DNA of 64,000 nt from Pteria penguin (lineage: Eukaryota; Mollusca; Bivalvia; Pterioida; Pteriidae), in NCBI GenBank assembly GCA_035048485.1, contig CM068587.1, positions 30,613,001 to 30,677,000 of the forward strand. The letters run 5' to 3'. Shown in pieces: positions 1 to 12,330 of this stretch (position 1 is the first letter of the stretch; each line of letters opens with the position of its first letter). The notes under the pieces are model-generated. The model worked only from the letters and a program-made list of their open reading frames with translations. It had not been told where the DNA came from and did not search any database. Position numbers and translations under genes: made by a program.

Positions 1-1157
1 TTGATAGAATACATGATTAAATCATTTAATGTCACTAATTTTACATTAACTCAACCATTGAGTGATTACTCTTAAGATTATATAGAGCCAGAACTTAAAG
101 TGAATACGACATGCAATTCTTGTAGCCCCCAGAAAATCCATCAAGGAGATACAAAAGTCGAGATGTTGTAAGTCATAGGAGACTAGATATATATATTTAC
201 CTGTAGTATTTTTTACAGCTTGATCTGTCTGTATTAATATACATATATATATATATGCCAGTAAACATTCTTTATATAATGCTTGTAAGGTCATATATAT
301 ATTTCTGCTTTATTTATAGCGCTTATACCTATAGTTTTTATTTCCTTTTTAGTATATATGTTTATATGTAGAATTTCAGAATCTGAAGATCTTTAGACTG
401 AAAATAATTTTTTTATATTTTCACTTCTAAATCATAATTGTTTTTTTTTCATTAATAGAGAAAAAACATCTGAAAACACAAATATACATCTAAATTCAAC
501 ACTTTCTACAAAATAAAGTTCTTTCAGCTACAGGTAGATACACTGGAGTACATGTATAGATTTACATTTATGTATTCTCTTTCAATTTCACCTTTTTTAA
601 TAATTCTTATCAGTATAAAGGTAACATCCTGTAGACAGTTTCATGTCACTAGTCATTTATCCTGGAACATTGAGAGCATAATATCTACTGAATTCTGTAT
701 GGTATTTTAGTTCAGTACAATAGGAATTACAGTGTTGAGAAAGTAATCTATGTCAGAGGTGTAAAAAATAAAAAAAATATATTGAAGATTGGTAATGTGA
801 TTACTGGTATTTTATATGCAAAGTCTTTACCTCACATGATTCTGAGAAAGGAACATTTTTAACTGTTTCCCATTACATATCAAAGCCAATTTGCTGTAAT
901 TGTTATTCTACATTTGATTCTTTAAATGTTAGGGTCAGATTTCTTATAAATTTTAAAATAAACATGAGGTATAACATGCAAAACTAAAAATTGTAAAAGA
1001 TACAGATTTTATATTTTACTTACATGATATTATTCTTCGCCACAAACCTTTTAAATGACAGTGCACAAGGTTTTTAGAACTGAATACTTATATCCATTGC
1101 TTTAATTATGATGATAATGTGATTGATGAAGTTACTGAAGCATTCACCTGTTTACAG

Positions 1158-1202
1158 CCTCCTAATGATCCTAACGTAAGAAGACGACGAGAACAAGACC
1201 CT
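1158..1202 (+). CDS. ANKEF1: ANKEF1 exon a (first exon in window)
   Basis: This is a 45-nt exon, phase 0 at both ends, with acceptor tttacag and donor gtaaga. It encodes PPNDPNVRRRREQDP, which leads directly into KTGRT of the next exon and aligns with the inter-repeat segment of human ANKEF1 before TGRTALM. Small size makes the acceptor the weakest boundary of this gene. Confidence 0.8.
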
Positions 1203-4200
1203 GTAAGATACCATACTGACATGTATTAAGCTTTCTTCACCAGCAGGATATCGTCACAATATCTTGTCACATGATACTGTCACGAAATCAATGGCAGGCT
1301 ATCGTCACAATATCTTATCACATGATACTGTCACAAACCAATGGCAGGCTATCGTCACAAAATTTTATCACATGATATTAATTGTCACAAAATCAATGGC
1401 AGGCTATTGTCACAATATCTTATCACGTGATACTGTCACAAAATCAATGGCAGGCTATCATCACAATATCTTATCACATGATACTGTCACGAAACAATGG
1501 CAGGCTATCGTCACAATATCTTATCACATGATACTGTCACAAAATCAATGGCAGGATATCGTCACAATATCTTATCACATGATACTGTTACAAAACAATG
1601 GCAGGATATCGTCACAATATCTTATCACATGATACTGTCACGAAACAATGGCAGGCTATCGTCACAATATCTTATCACATGATACTGTCACAAACCAATG
1701 GCAGGCTATCGTCACAAAATTTTATCACATGATATTAATTGTCACAAAATCAATGGCAAGCTATCGTCACAATATCTTATCACATGATACTGTCACAAAA
1801 TCAATGGCAGGCTATCATCACAATATCTTATCACATGATACTGTCACGAAACAATGGCAGGCTATCGTCACAATATCTTATCACATGATACTGTCACAAA
1901 ATCAATGGCAGGATATCGTCACAATATCTTATCACATGATACTGTCACAAAATCAATGGCAGACTATCGTCACAATATCTTATAACATGATACTGTCACG
2001 AAACAATGGCAGGCTATCGTCACAATATCTTATCACATGATACTGTCACAAAATCAGTTGCATAATATCATCACAAAATCTTATCACATTCAATTTTAGA
2101 ACATATGTAAGTTTTATAATGATGAAATCTAAAAGGGTAAATCAGTTCAACATGATGAAATTATTTATGCATTGCACTGGTTAATTATAACGTCTCAACA
2201 TACCAACACTTTGTAAATAGTTCAGTTGAGGTCATAAATAGATCCACAGTTTGTTATTGTTTAGATGCCACTTTGTTTCTTGTCACTCCACTATACTTCT
2301 ACTTTTTCCCTAGATTTTTTATGTGAGGTGGTGATTTCTGTTGATGAATTTCAGTTAAAAATCTATTCAGTATCTCTTTCTATTTTCAGGTTTCTCTCTT
2401 GCTATTGTTACATTTGATTATCTGTTATATATTTAAGTAAAAAATATTTATTTTAAAGTGTTAGTCATCTAATATTCAGAAACTTAAAAATACTTTGTTG
2501 AATTGTGACTGTTCATTTGATTATTGAAATGTCAAATTTTTCTTTATCCAAGTACATTGTTATGTCCTAGAGAAAACCTCTTCAGTTTAAAAGTGTCTTT
2601 TGCATGTATTTATCTCCTTATTCAAACCCCATTTATGACAGTGTGTAATTTTATGACTTGTATTTCATTTTTGTATAGAAAACTGGAAGAACTTGTTTGA
2701 TGGCAGCGGCATCTAGCGGTAGCGTCAAGGTGGTAAGAGCCATACTGGAGGCTATACAGGAGGCCAAAGGAGACATGAATGCCCTAGATATTAGACATAA
2801 CCATGCGTCACACTTCGCTGCTCTCAACGGTCACTTTGAAGTGTTAGCATGCATGTCTGGTCATGGGGCCGTGTTTGATCAGACTAATGCTGATGGCAAC
2901 ACTCCAATACATTATGCTGCCATGAATGGTCATGGCATGTGTTGTAAATTTCTCACTCAGAGAGGTGGGTGTGATGCCTTATTTTACAGTTAACTGTAAT
3001 CTACACATCATGAAGTAAAAATTAATCCACATGCTTCAACAAAATATTTATTTTGTTGGTTCCTTTAATTCAACTTTGGACTTTTAATGCCCCCAGATCA
3101 ATAGAGCGGGGGCATATTGTTTTTGTCTTTTCTGTTTGTCTGTCTGTTGTCAACATTAACCTTGGCCATAACTTATGAACTGTGAGGGATAGAGACTTCA
3201 TATCTGACATGCTTACTCAGCTAATGAAGCCCTTTCAAATGACACCGAGGTTGATGACCTTTTGACCTTGACAATGACCTTCACGCTAAAAATAACTTTT
3301 TCAACTTTGTTGCCGCCAGGGACATTAGTGTTTCACTATCACAGCTTGTTCTTCATTTATTTGTTTGAATTTATCAAGACTAAAACATTTTCATTACAAT
3401 TCAACAAAACTGTATGTACTTCAACTGTTTTTCAAAAATATTTCTTTTCCATAATAAAGAACTCAGTAAATGAATACAAGGTTTTAATTATTACAAGATA
3501 CCGGTATACTTCTAATATTTAAAAAGGAAATTGCAATATTGATTTACAATTTATCACCAATTTTTTTATGAAGTTGGCAAGTATTTAGTAGGTTATGGTG
3601 GAAATGACATACCTGTTGAGGTTACATTATGCTGAAACATTTAAAAATAGCCAAAGTAATCCTCGTTTACTGCCCTTGTTCCAGGTTGTAACCCTAAACC
3701 AAAAAACAATGAAGGAGAGACGGCAAGGTCAATAGCTAAAGATAGAGAACACAAAGAAGCCACAAAGGAATGTCGAAAGGCAGAGAAATCTTTTGGAAAG
3801 GTTGGCAAAAATAATGAACCATGGGCAATAACTCTGTATGACTGGGTGTTCGAAAGACAACAAAAAATATTAAATATGTGTATGAAATATGATCCAGATG
3901 AGAAAGGACAGATATCTAAGGATGACTTTGCAGATGTGCTGTCTGGAATGGATGCTCCAATAGAAGATGATGGTAACCTAAAGACTTTACAAACTGCTCA
4001 TGACAAAGCCAAGGATGGAAATGTTGACTACAATGACTTTTTAGCTGCCAAGAAATGGGTCAATAAAAACTTTCTAATGAGTGCTTTTGAAGGAAAAAAG
4101 AAAAAGAAAGGAAAGAAAGGAAAAGGAGGGAAAAAGAAGGGTAAATTTAAGTTGGTTATGCCAATTTGTACTCAAGATGAGGGACCAAGGACATATGGTG

Positions 4201-7200
4201 GTGCACCACCTGAAATGTTTATAGAACAACATATACACTTTACAGATACAAATCGTTTCGACCGTGATCGACCCCCAGTACATCCTCTACAAGACGATTC
4301 AGCCTGGTATTTAGAACATCCCGAAAAAATGTATGTCAATATAACAGATGCTACAAAGAATGGTGACTTGGATTCTCTAAAAGCTGCATTCCAGCGTGGT
4401 ACCTCAGTGGACACCAGGGACAGATATTATAAAACACCACTCATGATTGCTTGTGCCATTGGAAAATTAGATATGGTCAAGTTTCTAGTCGAGCAGGGGT
4501 AAGTGTTAGATTCTGCTACAAAGTAGCATTAATGTTAGTTTTGTTGAGCAAGGGGAAGTGTTGGTCTCAACACAAATAAAAGTCATTGAGTATGATAATA
4601 GAATTGTGTTGACCTATGTATTGAGTATAAGTTTCATGCAAGGATAGGGGTTGGTTTCGAATTTGTCATGGGGGAGTAGGGGGGAGGGGTGTTATGGACT
4701 AAAGGTATCTTAAAATACATTTTTTTTTAATTAAGCATTGAAAATTATCATGTATTTCAGATTGTGAAAACATTTCAAGTTATCTTAGATTAAATGTAGA
4801 TTTTAGAATTATGGAGAAAAAGTATCATAGGAATGCGTGTTATCAGATATGTACAAGCTTTGGAAGTACTGTGAGGACATATTTATATATATTCATACAC
4901 ACATATTGTAGTTTCTACATGTCACTTCAATTCCACCAAAAATATTAAATATAAAATCTGATTTGCTTCTCTTTTCAGTGCCAACATAAATGCCCAGGAC
5001 AATTTCAAGTGGACCCCTCTTCATCATGCATGTCATGGAGGACAACTGGATGTAGTGAATTTCCTTATTGATGCGGGAGCGTCAATGGATGCCACCACCA
5101 TGAACGGTGGTACCCCACTGACTCGGGCTATAGAGAGTTCCAGGGATCAAGTGGTAGATTACCTTATCAGTAAGGGCTGCAAAGTACAGACAGAAAATAA
5201 GAAAGGTAACTCGTGCAAAATAGATAAATTATACTGAATATGGGTCTTTCAAGATACGCATTGGTGACTTTGTGTCTGGTATGACATAAAACTGGTATAA
5301 TCATTGCCAACAGCCCTCACATAAATTTTCTACAATAATGTAAATAGAAGCTGTACTACTGTGATTTTCATTGCGTTTGATTGAAATGTATTTATAGATA
5401 TTCTTATGCAAACACATGTCCTTTTCCATTTTCTCAACTTTACAAACTTTTGTTGACACAGTAATACGGTATTTATAGCCAGAAAATTGGAAATTGGATG
5501 CCTAATATTTTGTGAATAACCATGTAAAATACAAAGGGGACGCATATCTCAGAAGTTCCATTTTGGAAATGTTAAATCATTTGATATATTATTCATGATT
5601 AATTATTTCTGAATTAAATAATTTGATGAATATGATTTGATATGTCATTATAATGCATCATCTGATTAATTGTTTCAACTGTAAGGGCTTTTGTGACTGT
5701 GTAAATGATAATCAAGGTGGTGAATGATAAGTAATGAAGGTAGTGCATGGTTGATAATCAGTATGGTGTATAGTTGATAATCAAGGTGATGTAAAGTTGA
5801 TAATCAGTGTGGTGTGTAGTTGATAATCAAGGTGGTGCATAGTTGATAATCAGTATGGTGTATAGTTGATAATCCAGGTGGTGTATAGTTGATAATCAAG
5901 GTGGTATATAGTTGATAATCCAGGTGGTGTATGATTGATAATCAGTATGGTGTATAGTTGATAATCCAGGTGGTGTATAGTTGATAATCCAGGTGGTGTA
6001 TGATTGATAATCAGTATTGTGTATAGTTGATAATCCAGGTGGTGTATGATTGATAATCAGTATGGTGTATAGTTGATAATCCAGGTGGTGTATAGTTGAT
6101 AATCCAGGTGGTGTATAGTTGATAATCAGTATGGTGTATAGTTGATAATCCAGGTGGTGTATGATTGATAATCAGTATGGTGTATAGTTGATAATCCAGG
6201 TGGTGTATAGTTGATAATCCAGGTGGTGTATAGTTGATAATCAGTGTGGTGTATAGTTGATAATCAGTATGGTGTATAGTTGATAATCAGTATTGTGTAT
6301 AGTTGATAATCCAGGTGGTGTATAGTTGATAATCAGTATGGTGTATAGTTGATAATCCAGGTGGTGTATAGTTGATAATCAGTATGGTGTATAGTTGATA
6401 ATCCAGGTGGTGTATAGTTGATAATCCAAGTGGTGTATAGTTGATAATCAGTATGGTGTATAGTTGATAATCCAGGTGGTGTATAGTTGATAATCAGTAT
6501 GGTGTATAGTTGATAATCCAGGTGGTGTATAGTTGATAATCCAGGTGGTGTATAGTTGATAATCAGTGTGGTGTATAGTTGATAATCAGTGTGGTGTATA
6601 GTTGATAATCAGTATTGTGTATAGTTGATAATCCAGGTGGTGTATAGTTGATAATCAGTATGGTGTATAGTTGATAATCCAGGTGGTGTATAGTTGATAA
6701 TCCAGGTGGTGTATAGTTGATAATCAGTATGGTGTATAGTTGATAATCCAGGTGGTGTATAGTTGATAATCAGTATGGTGTATAGGTGATAATCCAGGTG
6801 GTGTATAGTTGATAATCCAGGTGGTGTATAGTTGATAATCAGTGTGGTGTATAGTTGATAATCAGTGTGGTGTATAGTTGATAATCCAGGTGGTGTATGA
6901 TTGATAATCAGTGTGGTGTATAGTTGATAAGCAGTGTGGTGTATAGTTGATAATCAGTGTGGTGTATAGTTGATAAGCAGTGTGGTGTATAGTTGATAAT
7001 CCAGATGGTGTATGATTGATAATCAGTAAGGTGTATAGTTGATAATCAAGGTGGTGTATAGTTGATAAGCCAGGTGGTGTATGATTGATAATCAGTATGG
7101 TGTATAGTTGATAATCCAGGTGGTGTATAGTTGATAATCAGTATGGTGTATAGTTGATAATCCAGGTGGTGTAAAGTTGATAATCAGTATGGTGTATAGT

Positions 7201-10200
7201 TGATAATCCAGGTGGTGTATAGTTGATAATCCAGGTGGTGTATAGTTGATAATCAAGGTGGTGTATGGTTGTAGTCAAGATGGTAAATAGTTGTAATGAA
7301 GGTGGTGTATGATTGTAGTCAAGATGGTGTATGTTTGATGTCAAGGTGGTGTATGGTTGAGAATTAATGAAGTTCATGGTTGAAAATCAAGATGGTGTAT
7401 AGATAATCAAGGCGGACTTTTAATTAAAATATTAAACATAGATGTATCTATTGATCATGACACTTCATACACCAAAACAATACTAAAAACAATCCTAGAA
7501 AATGTCACATTTCATTGGTGACATAGTTCCAAGTTGTAACTTTAGATAAAAAAACATCAACTGATACTTTGTCAGTCATATAAGGAATATAAATTAGAAG
7601 AAAAAACTTGCCTTTATAGTCTTCTACTTAATACATGTACATAATGTTTCATTGTATTTCATATAGGAAACAATCCCTTAGATAATGCAATGTCATGGGC
7701 AGATCCCAGGGTGATAGACATTGTTCAAGCCAAGATGGAATCTCTTCCTCCTATGGATAAAAAAGGCAAAGGAAAGAAAGGTGGTGGTGCCAAAGGTGGG
7801 GGTAAACGTCCTACATCGGTTCCTCCAGGTGAACAAAAGGAGAGTGCTGGTCCAGTAAGTAGTTTATTTTTAAATTAATGAATAACATCAAAGTCTCTTT
7901 TTTTCCTGGATATGAAGTAGACAAAAATGATGTATTTGGATACAGTGTGAATGTAGTATATAGCTAAAGTATTTGACATCTGGTAAAATTACACTAATTA
8001 ATGTTTTAATTGATTCCTACATAATGATGTATAATCAAATATCAATTTTGTAATGCATGTGGTAATAATTGGTATTAAAATATAACTTATTTGAGGAAAT
8101 TGGTTGAATTTGCTTTTTCACCTCTGTGAACTGCTCTTATGATAAATAAGGTATATGAATTTTCACCCATCCATTCCTCCTCTTTTATTTGCTTTGACAT
8201 TTTAATGATATGATACCAGATGAAACAATTTGGTTATGATAAAATTGCATTAAATGTATATCCAGAGAAAAATTTGGTATTAATGTGATATTACATTTAA
8301 TTTTGAAGCAGGAATCTATACTAGGGAGATTTGCTTGTTTCAATGTATGACTTAGCTAGACAGTAAAGCAATCCTGCACTGTTACGATTTACTTATGATC
8401 ATTTAAAAAAATGTTTTAATATCTCAATATAACACAGGTACCCTCAAGGCAGAATTCAATGTAAAACATGTAAGCAAATGAAAAACCCAGAGACAAAAAT
8501 AATGCATGCATACATATCTTTAAAAAATAATTAAATGATTGACATTTTCGTTTAGAGTTCTGAATAAAAATGTGTGTATACATAGGTATATACTGTATGC
8601 ATTCTTTGAGTCTCCTAATGGTTTATAGTAGCATACAGAAAGCCGCTTCAACTGTAGCACAGAATTTCTTATTAGATTTTTGCTATGAGATTTCTAACAC
8701 TGTGAGTGACAATTTTCTTAATGCAGCATTATCTTTGATAGATAAATCAGAACAAAAACCTTATATACTAGAAACTTTGGGTTTTTTTTCTTATTCTTAT
8801 GTAAATTTTGTCAATTTTCAAATTATATAAAAAGCATTAAGAAAGTTCTTATTTAATCTACTTGTACTAAAAAATTGTTAGAAAATCATAGGTTGCTGCA
8901 ACATAAATGGTTTTGAATACACTGAAATAAATTTGAAATTTGTAAATGTCTATTTCCAAGAATTTTTTTTCACTGCATCAACCTGTGAGACTCACTTCTG
9001 GGTACCTGTGAATATAACTTGTAGAGTGTTTAAAGTGGTTGCTTTGTCAAAATTCTTATGTTCAGACTATAATTAAAGTATTCCTTCAAGGTAATCACAC
9101 GGTGATCGAAGACTTAAGGGGCAATGAAAGGATCTTCTGAATTCATTTATAAAAGAAAACTAATTACAGTATTTCTAATACGCAAAATCAGAATAGTTTA
9201 ATAGATCTGATTTTCGTATTTTGTTATTTATCTGGTTATGATTATTTAGCTAGTATACTATGAGAATGAGATACAGGTTGAATCATGAAAGCCTGAAAGT
9301 TACATGCACTAGAACATGTAAATTGGATTTTATGAGATTGTTTTAATTCAAATTTGAAACAACTATTTGAGAGACTAATTGTTAAAACATATATGATCTT
9401 TATTAAAGCATCAGGCTTTACAAGATTATTGTATTTAGCCCTTGGATTAGTAACTAGCTAGCTGTATATCACTGAGAAACAAAAGTCTGAACTAAGAATT
9501 TCTAAAATCTAAAAAGGGTGTGTCAGGTGTGGGGTTTTTTTTCGTTGTTTCGGCTAAAATACTGATGGTGTATTTTGTCACCTGCAGTTTTAATGAGATA
9601 CTCTCACTAACTTCATAAAATACTGACAAGTCTCTGTGAATCCTTCTCTAAACTGATCACATGGTCCTTGTAATAAGCCTTCTTCACTTTAAAGTGGTCT
9701 TTCATAACATGCCTGATATATGAATGTTTTGTTACCATTCTTCTGTGACATCACAATCCATGCATAATAACATCATTATAGAAAATTCAGGGAAAATGCC
9801 ATTTTGATGAGCATAATGCCCCTTACATCAAGTATAACTTCATGTATGATATAAACGGCTGTGGCTCAGTGGATGAGGTGCTTGAATTGTGATTGAGAGG
9901 TCCTGGGATCAACTCACGTAGTGGGTACATTGGTGTTCTGTCTTTAAGATGAGACAGTAAAAACAGAGGTCCCGTGTCACGGTAGGCATGGCATGTAAAA
10001 GATCCCTCACTGCTTCGAGTGTGGCTGTTGCAAAGGTATAAATTTCTATGTGATGCATCAGGCAGATGCCGTCACCGTATACATGAAATAATCATGGAAT
10101 GACATGAAACAATAAATCAATCAATAATGTCATTATAATATGAAACTCACCCATAGAAAACCAAACTATGAAGTATGACTGTTTTGTTTAAAGTGCTTAG

Positions 10201-10629
10201 TGTCACTCTCAGTACAGTTAAGGTACTGAGTTATTTCCATTTTGAAATAACTTCAGGTACTCGGGTATTTAAATATCTCCTGTTTCATTTTATCAGGTAC
10301 ATGTACTTTTATGATATATTTTTCATTTTTAGATGGGTGGCCATTCTCATTCATTTGTGGAGTCAAGTGACGAAAATCTTCCACGTCAGAGGAAAGGATC
10401 AATATTGCGTGCTGCATCAGCTTTGGCTGGCGGACTAGATGAGCAGGAGGACATTACCTACACGCCTCTCAAAGCCTGGACTAAACAACCATCATCAAAA
10501 GAACTAATACAAGAGAGGGTCACCAATCGTGAGCGATATGGGTGGGAAGTGGACTTTGAAGACTTTCAGATGCCATTTAATAAAAATGTTACAAAACGTG
10601 TAGAAATATATGGTGGTGATGAGGATTAA
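1158..10629 (+). CDS. ANKEF1: ANKEF1 orthologue (ankyrin repeat and EF-hand domain protein 1), 3' six exons; 5' end outside window
   Basis: Joined exons: 1158-1202, 2679-2964, 3685-4498, 4979-5205, 7667-7854, 10333-10629. They sum to 1857 nt (618 codons plus TAA at 10627-10629), with GT/AG at every junction and all phases compatible. Order of domains: ankyrin repeats (TGRTCLMAAASSG, NTPIHYAAMNGH), an EF-hand pair (DPDEKGQISKDD and DKAKDGNVDYND), a lysine/glycine-rich linker, further ankyrin repeats (YYKTPLMIACAIGKLDMVKF, WTPLHHACHGGQLD), a second Lys/Gly-rich linker, and an acidic tail. The tail motif WEVDFEDFQMPFNKNVT corresponds to the C-terminus of vertebrate ANKEF1. That architecture and order is, from family knowledge, specific to ANKEF1, which is about 770 aa in human. 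The missing ~150-200 N-terminal residues should lie to the left of coordinate 1. The family is linked to ciliated cells and testis; the molecular role is poorly defined. No frameshift or internal stop was seen. Confidence 0.93.
1203..2678 (+). other. ANKEF1 intron holding the 49-51-bp minisatellite
   Basis: The intron runs between phase-0 exons. Just after the donor it is filled by a tandem array (1245-2082). The rest (2083-2678) is AT-rich with no coding signal seen. The + strand ORFs that run through the array are a by-product of the repeat unit. Confidence 0.85.
1245..2082. repeat. Minisatellite, ~49-51-bp unit, about 16 copies, higher-order structure
   Basis: The unit reads roughly atggcaggctatcgtcacaa then tatcttatcacatgatactg then tcac(g/a)aaa(tca). 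A distinctive variant (cacaaaattttatcacatga followed by tattaattg) occurs near 1350 and again near 1707, so a block of about 357 bp containing seven units has itself been duplicated. The array lies wholly within the intron. Confidence 0.95.
2679..2964 (+). CDS. ANKEF1: ANKEF1 exon b: ankyrin repeats
   Basis: 286 nt, starting in phase 0 after ttgtatag and ending one base into a Gly codon before gtgggt. It encodes about three ankyrin-like units: TGRTCLMAAASSGSVKVV, HNHASHFAALNGHFEVLAC and NTPIHYAAMNGHGMCCKF. These correspond to the HAAHFAAKGG and NTPLHYAAMGG repeats of the human protein. Confidence 0.93.
2965..3684 (+). other. ANKEF1 intron with a bivalve-type short interspersed repeat
   Basis: Holds the repeat at 3085-3345. 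The flanks are AT-rich with nothing else recognised. Confidence 0.85.
3085..3345 (+). repeat. Dispersed repeat with GGGGGCATAT box and TGACCTT motifs
   Basis: It begins with a short hairpin, tgcccccagatcaatagag followed by cgggggcatattgtttttg. It continues through tctgtttgtctgtctgttg to gaccttttgaccttgacaat and tgaccttcacgc. This layout (hairpin with a purine box, TCTG run, extended TGACCTT motifs) is a frequent dispersed repeat in bivalve genomes. Related pieces are at 12334, 31380, 42040 and 49830. Confidence 0.7.
3685..4498 (+). CDS. ANKEF1: ANKEF1 exon c: EF-hand region and ankyrin repeat
   Basis: The 814-nt exon begins with gt, completing Gly, after tgttccag. It ends two bases into a Gly codon before gtaagt. 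It encodes the basic helix EATKECRKAEKSFGKVG, the conserved PWAITLYDWVFERQQ segment, and two EF-hand-like loops. The first loop is DPDEKGQISKDD, where position 5 is Lys and position 12 is Asp. The second is DKAKDGNVDYND. A poly-Lys/Gly stretch near 4095-4145 and the conserved NRFDRDRPPVHPLQDDS block follow, then the first repeat of the second ankyrin set. Calcium binding is uncertain because the loops are not fully canonical. Confidence 0.95.
4499..4978 (+). other. ANKEF1 intron, no recognised element
   Basis: 480 nt, AT-rich, with a G-rich patch near 4667-4690. No repeat family or ORF of note was seen. Confidence 0.85.
4979..5205 (+). CDS. ANKEF1: ANKEF1 exon d: ankyrin repeats
   Basis: 227 nt between cttttcag and gtaact. 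It encodes ANINAQDNFKWTPLHHAC, a GGQLDVVNFLIDAGASMD repeat, and GGTPLTRAIESSRDQVVD. These match the last ankyrin set of ANKEF1 (human WTPLHFACHAGQQDIVELL and STPLNRAIES). It ends one base into the Gly codon completed by the next exon. Confidence 0.95.
5206..7666 (+). other. ANKEF1 intron dominated by the 23-bp minisatellite
   Basis: 2461 nt. The stretches 5206-5694 and 7414-7666 are plain AT-rich intron; the middle is the tandem array. Confidence 0.85.
5695..7413. repeat. 23-bp minisatellite, roughly 70 copies, two alternating unit types
   Basis: The core unit is ggtgtatagttgataatc followed by either caggt (type A) or agtat/agtgt (type B). Units keep a 23-bp period over about 1.7 kb, with degraded copies at both ends. 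Types A and B are interspersed in recurring short orders (for example A-A-B, A-B), pointing to amplification of multi-unit blocks. Confidence 0.95.
7667..7854 (+). CDS. ANKEF1: ANKEF1 exon e: last ankyrin end and Lys/Gly linker
   Basis: 188 nt after catatag, completing GNNPLDNAMSW (equivalent to GHSAMDVAKAYAD in human) and ADPRVIDIVQAKMESLPP. A basic GKGKKGGGAKGGGKR linker and a Pro/Ser-rich part follow, ending in phase 0 before gtaagt. Confidence 0.92.
7855..10332 (+). other. ANKEF1 last intron with a SINE
   Basis: 2478 nt, mostly AT-rich unique-looking sequence. It contains the SINE at 9855-10128 and no other recognised element. Confidence 0.8.
9855..10128 (+). mobile_element. tRNA-derived SINE, copy 1
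   Basis: The tRNA-like head has an A-box region (gtggctcagtggatgagg) and a degraded B-box (gggatcaactc). The body follows: gttctgtctttaagatgaga, then gaggtcccgtgtcacggtag, gcatgtaaaagatccctcac and catcaggcagatgccgtcac. It ends in a caataaatcaatcaat tail. The body is shared with copies at 62671-62940, 50938-51292 (-), and more diverged ones at 62106-62402 and about 20455-20690 (-). Confidence 0.85.
10333..10629 (+). CDS. ANKEF1: ANKEF1 last coding exon
   Basis: 297 nt from the acceptor catttttag to TAA. It encodes a Ser/Arg-containing region (ENLPRQRKGSILRAASALAG), ITYTPLKAW, and the conserved end ERYGWEVDFEDFQMPF with NKNVTKRVEIYGGDED. This tail matches the vertebrate ANKEF1 C-terminus (EVDFDDFMMPFQKNITEKA). 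Confidence 0.95.
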   Translation: MGGHSHSFVESSDENLPRQRKGSILRAASALAGGLDEQEDITYTPLKAWTKQPSSKELIQERVTNRERYGWEVDFEDFQMPFNKNVTKRVEIYGGDED

Positions 10630-12330
10630 CATTATTTTACCGTAGAAATTTAATCAAATCTTCAATTAAAATGAATTATCTGAATTTCTATCTAAAATGT
10701 CACGATTGATTGTCTTCATTTCAATTTAGAATTGTCGTTAAGAACTTTAAAAAATATATGAACAATTTTTTTACTAATGATAATTGGGTATGAAAAACTT
10801 AGCTGTTAATACTTGAAACAACAGAATCATGATACATCAGTTTCCATTCATGAAAGAAAATTTCTCTAGTGTTTAGTCCGACATTGTCACTAGTTTGTTA
10901 AGTGTCACTTTTATGTCATCTTCTCTCATTTTTCACCATATTGAATTTAGTGTTATAATATTCGATTTGTAAATGTATACAAACTTTGAATACTGAACAA
11001 GACATTGCAAATGAATTTATGTATGTGTGGCAGTTCATAAGTATTAAATACAATATTATATTATGTAACACTTCTGCAGAAGTTTGGAAAATTTAATGAC
11101 TGAATGTTGAAGCATTTGCCTGTGATATTCATAGAATTTATTGCATTTCTATTGATGTTTTATGTTTCAATATTTTATGAAATGAAGAATTATTTCACTT
11201 GTTATTAAAGTTGGTTTTGAGATATTCAATATAATGTTTATATGCTTGCTGTATTTCAGTAACAGCAATAACCTTGTACTGCCTCGATTACAATATAAAG
11301 ACTCTCAAAATCAGAATTTCAAATATAAATTTTGAATCTGATTCATTTACTACTATTCAGTGCTGACTGAATATGTCCTTTTTTAAAGTTCTAACTTTCT
11401 AACAGCATTATGAACGAAACTTAAGTTGCTTCAATACATAATGGCATGTACAATTAAAAGTTTCTCTGCTTACTTCAGTGCCATTTTATGTAGCAGACCA
11501 TTTCATGAGGATCTATGTTTTTATTATTTGGATGTTGTGTAAGATTTAAAATTTACTGCATGATTTGGCTTTAAACTGTTGTTATAAAGTAAGTTTTTCC
11601 TGAAGGAAGTTTCCCCTACTGTGTAATGTAGCCTTGGGTAAAGATGCATCAAGGTACCATACTACAACACTGCTACCAATATGTCCTCCATGTTAATGCC
11701 TTTTGTTCATGAAGAGTTATCTTCCCTTTATATGGTTGAACTGCTTTTTTGTTCGTCTTGAAAACAAACCATTATTGCCTTTCAATGTTATCTTTAACGG
11801 TACATGAACTGTTGTCTTTTAAGAGTGTATCTTATTTACATTTTCTTGAATTTGTTACAATATTTTCCATGTAATAAATGCTATACATACATTTTTTTTA
11901 TCATTTACACTATAAATGGGAGCCTCTGTTGTGGCCATGTTGGGTACAGCACTGCACTGAAACTCAAAGTAGCCTTTTGTTACTGACAAGTCAGGGTTTA
12001 ATACATGGACTGGCAAATGGAAAATCCCATTGCTCATAACCCTTGGTTTTACCATGCAAGTAAAAAAAATTTGCTGTACATTTTAAAAACAAGTAAATCT
12101 GTATCTTCGGTACTTATATTATCACAAAGTGAACCGTGTGTTTCACTTAAAACAATCAGGAGTGTTAAGATGGGATACTGCAATGATTTTCAGAGAGAAC
12201 ACTTCTATCTTACTCACTGCCTTTCTTTTAAGGTTCTGTGCAAGATGCTATATATGACTTATGACATGCATGGTGTGTCTTATTATGCCAATTTTCCTTT
12301 GTTCAGTTTTTTTATCCCCTTGCAACACTT
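10630..12330 (+). other. ANKEF1 3' UTR and intergenic sequence
   Basis: AT-rich. ATTAAA occurs at 11043 and 11204 and AATAAA near 11873; any of these could be a polyadenylation signal, but none stands out. No gene was recognised. Confidence 0.6.

Noticed and set aside
79..167. Possible upstream ANKEF1 exon (open frame ending at gtaagt)
   Set aside because: The only open frame has no similarity to ANKEF1 and ends in phase 2, whereas the exon at 1158 needs phase 0.
1264..2040. + strand ORFs of 120-130 codons
   Set aside because: They are translations of the minisatellite; frames change with unit length and the array is inside an intron.
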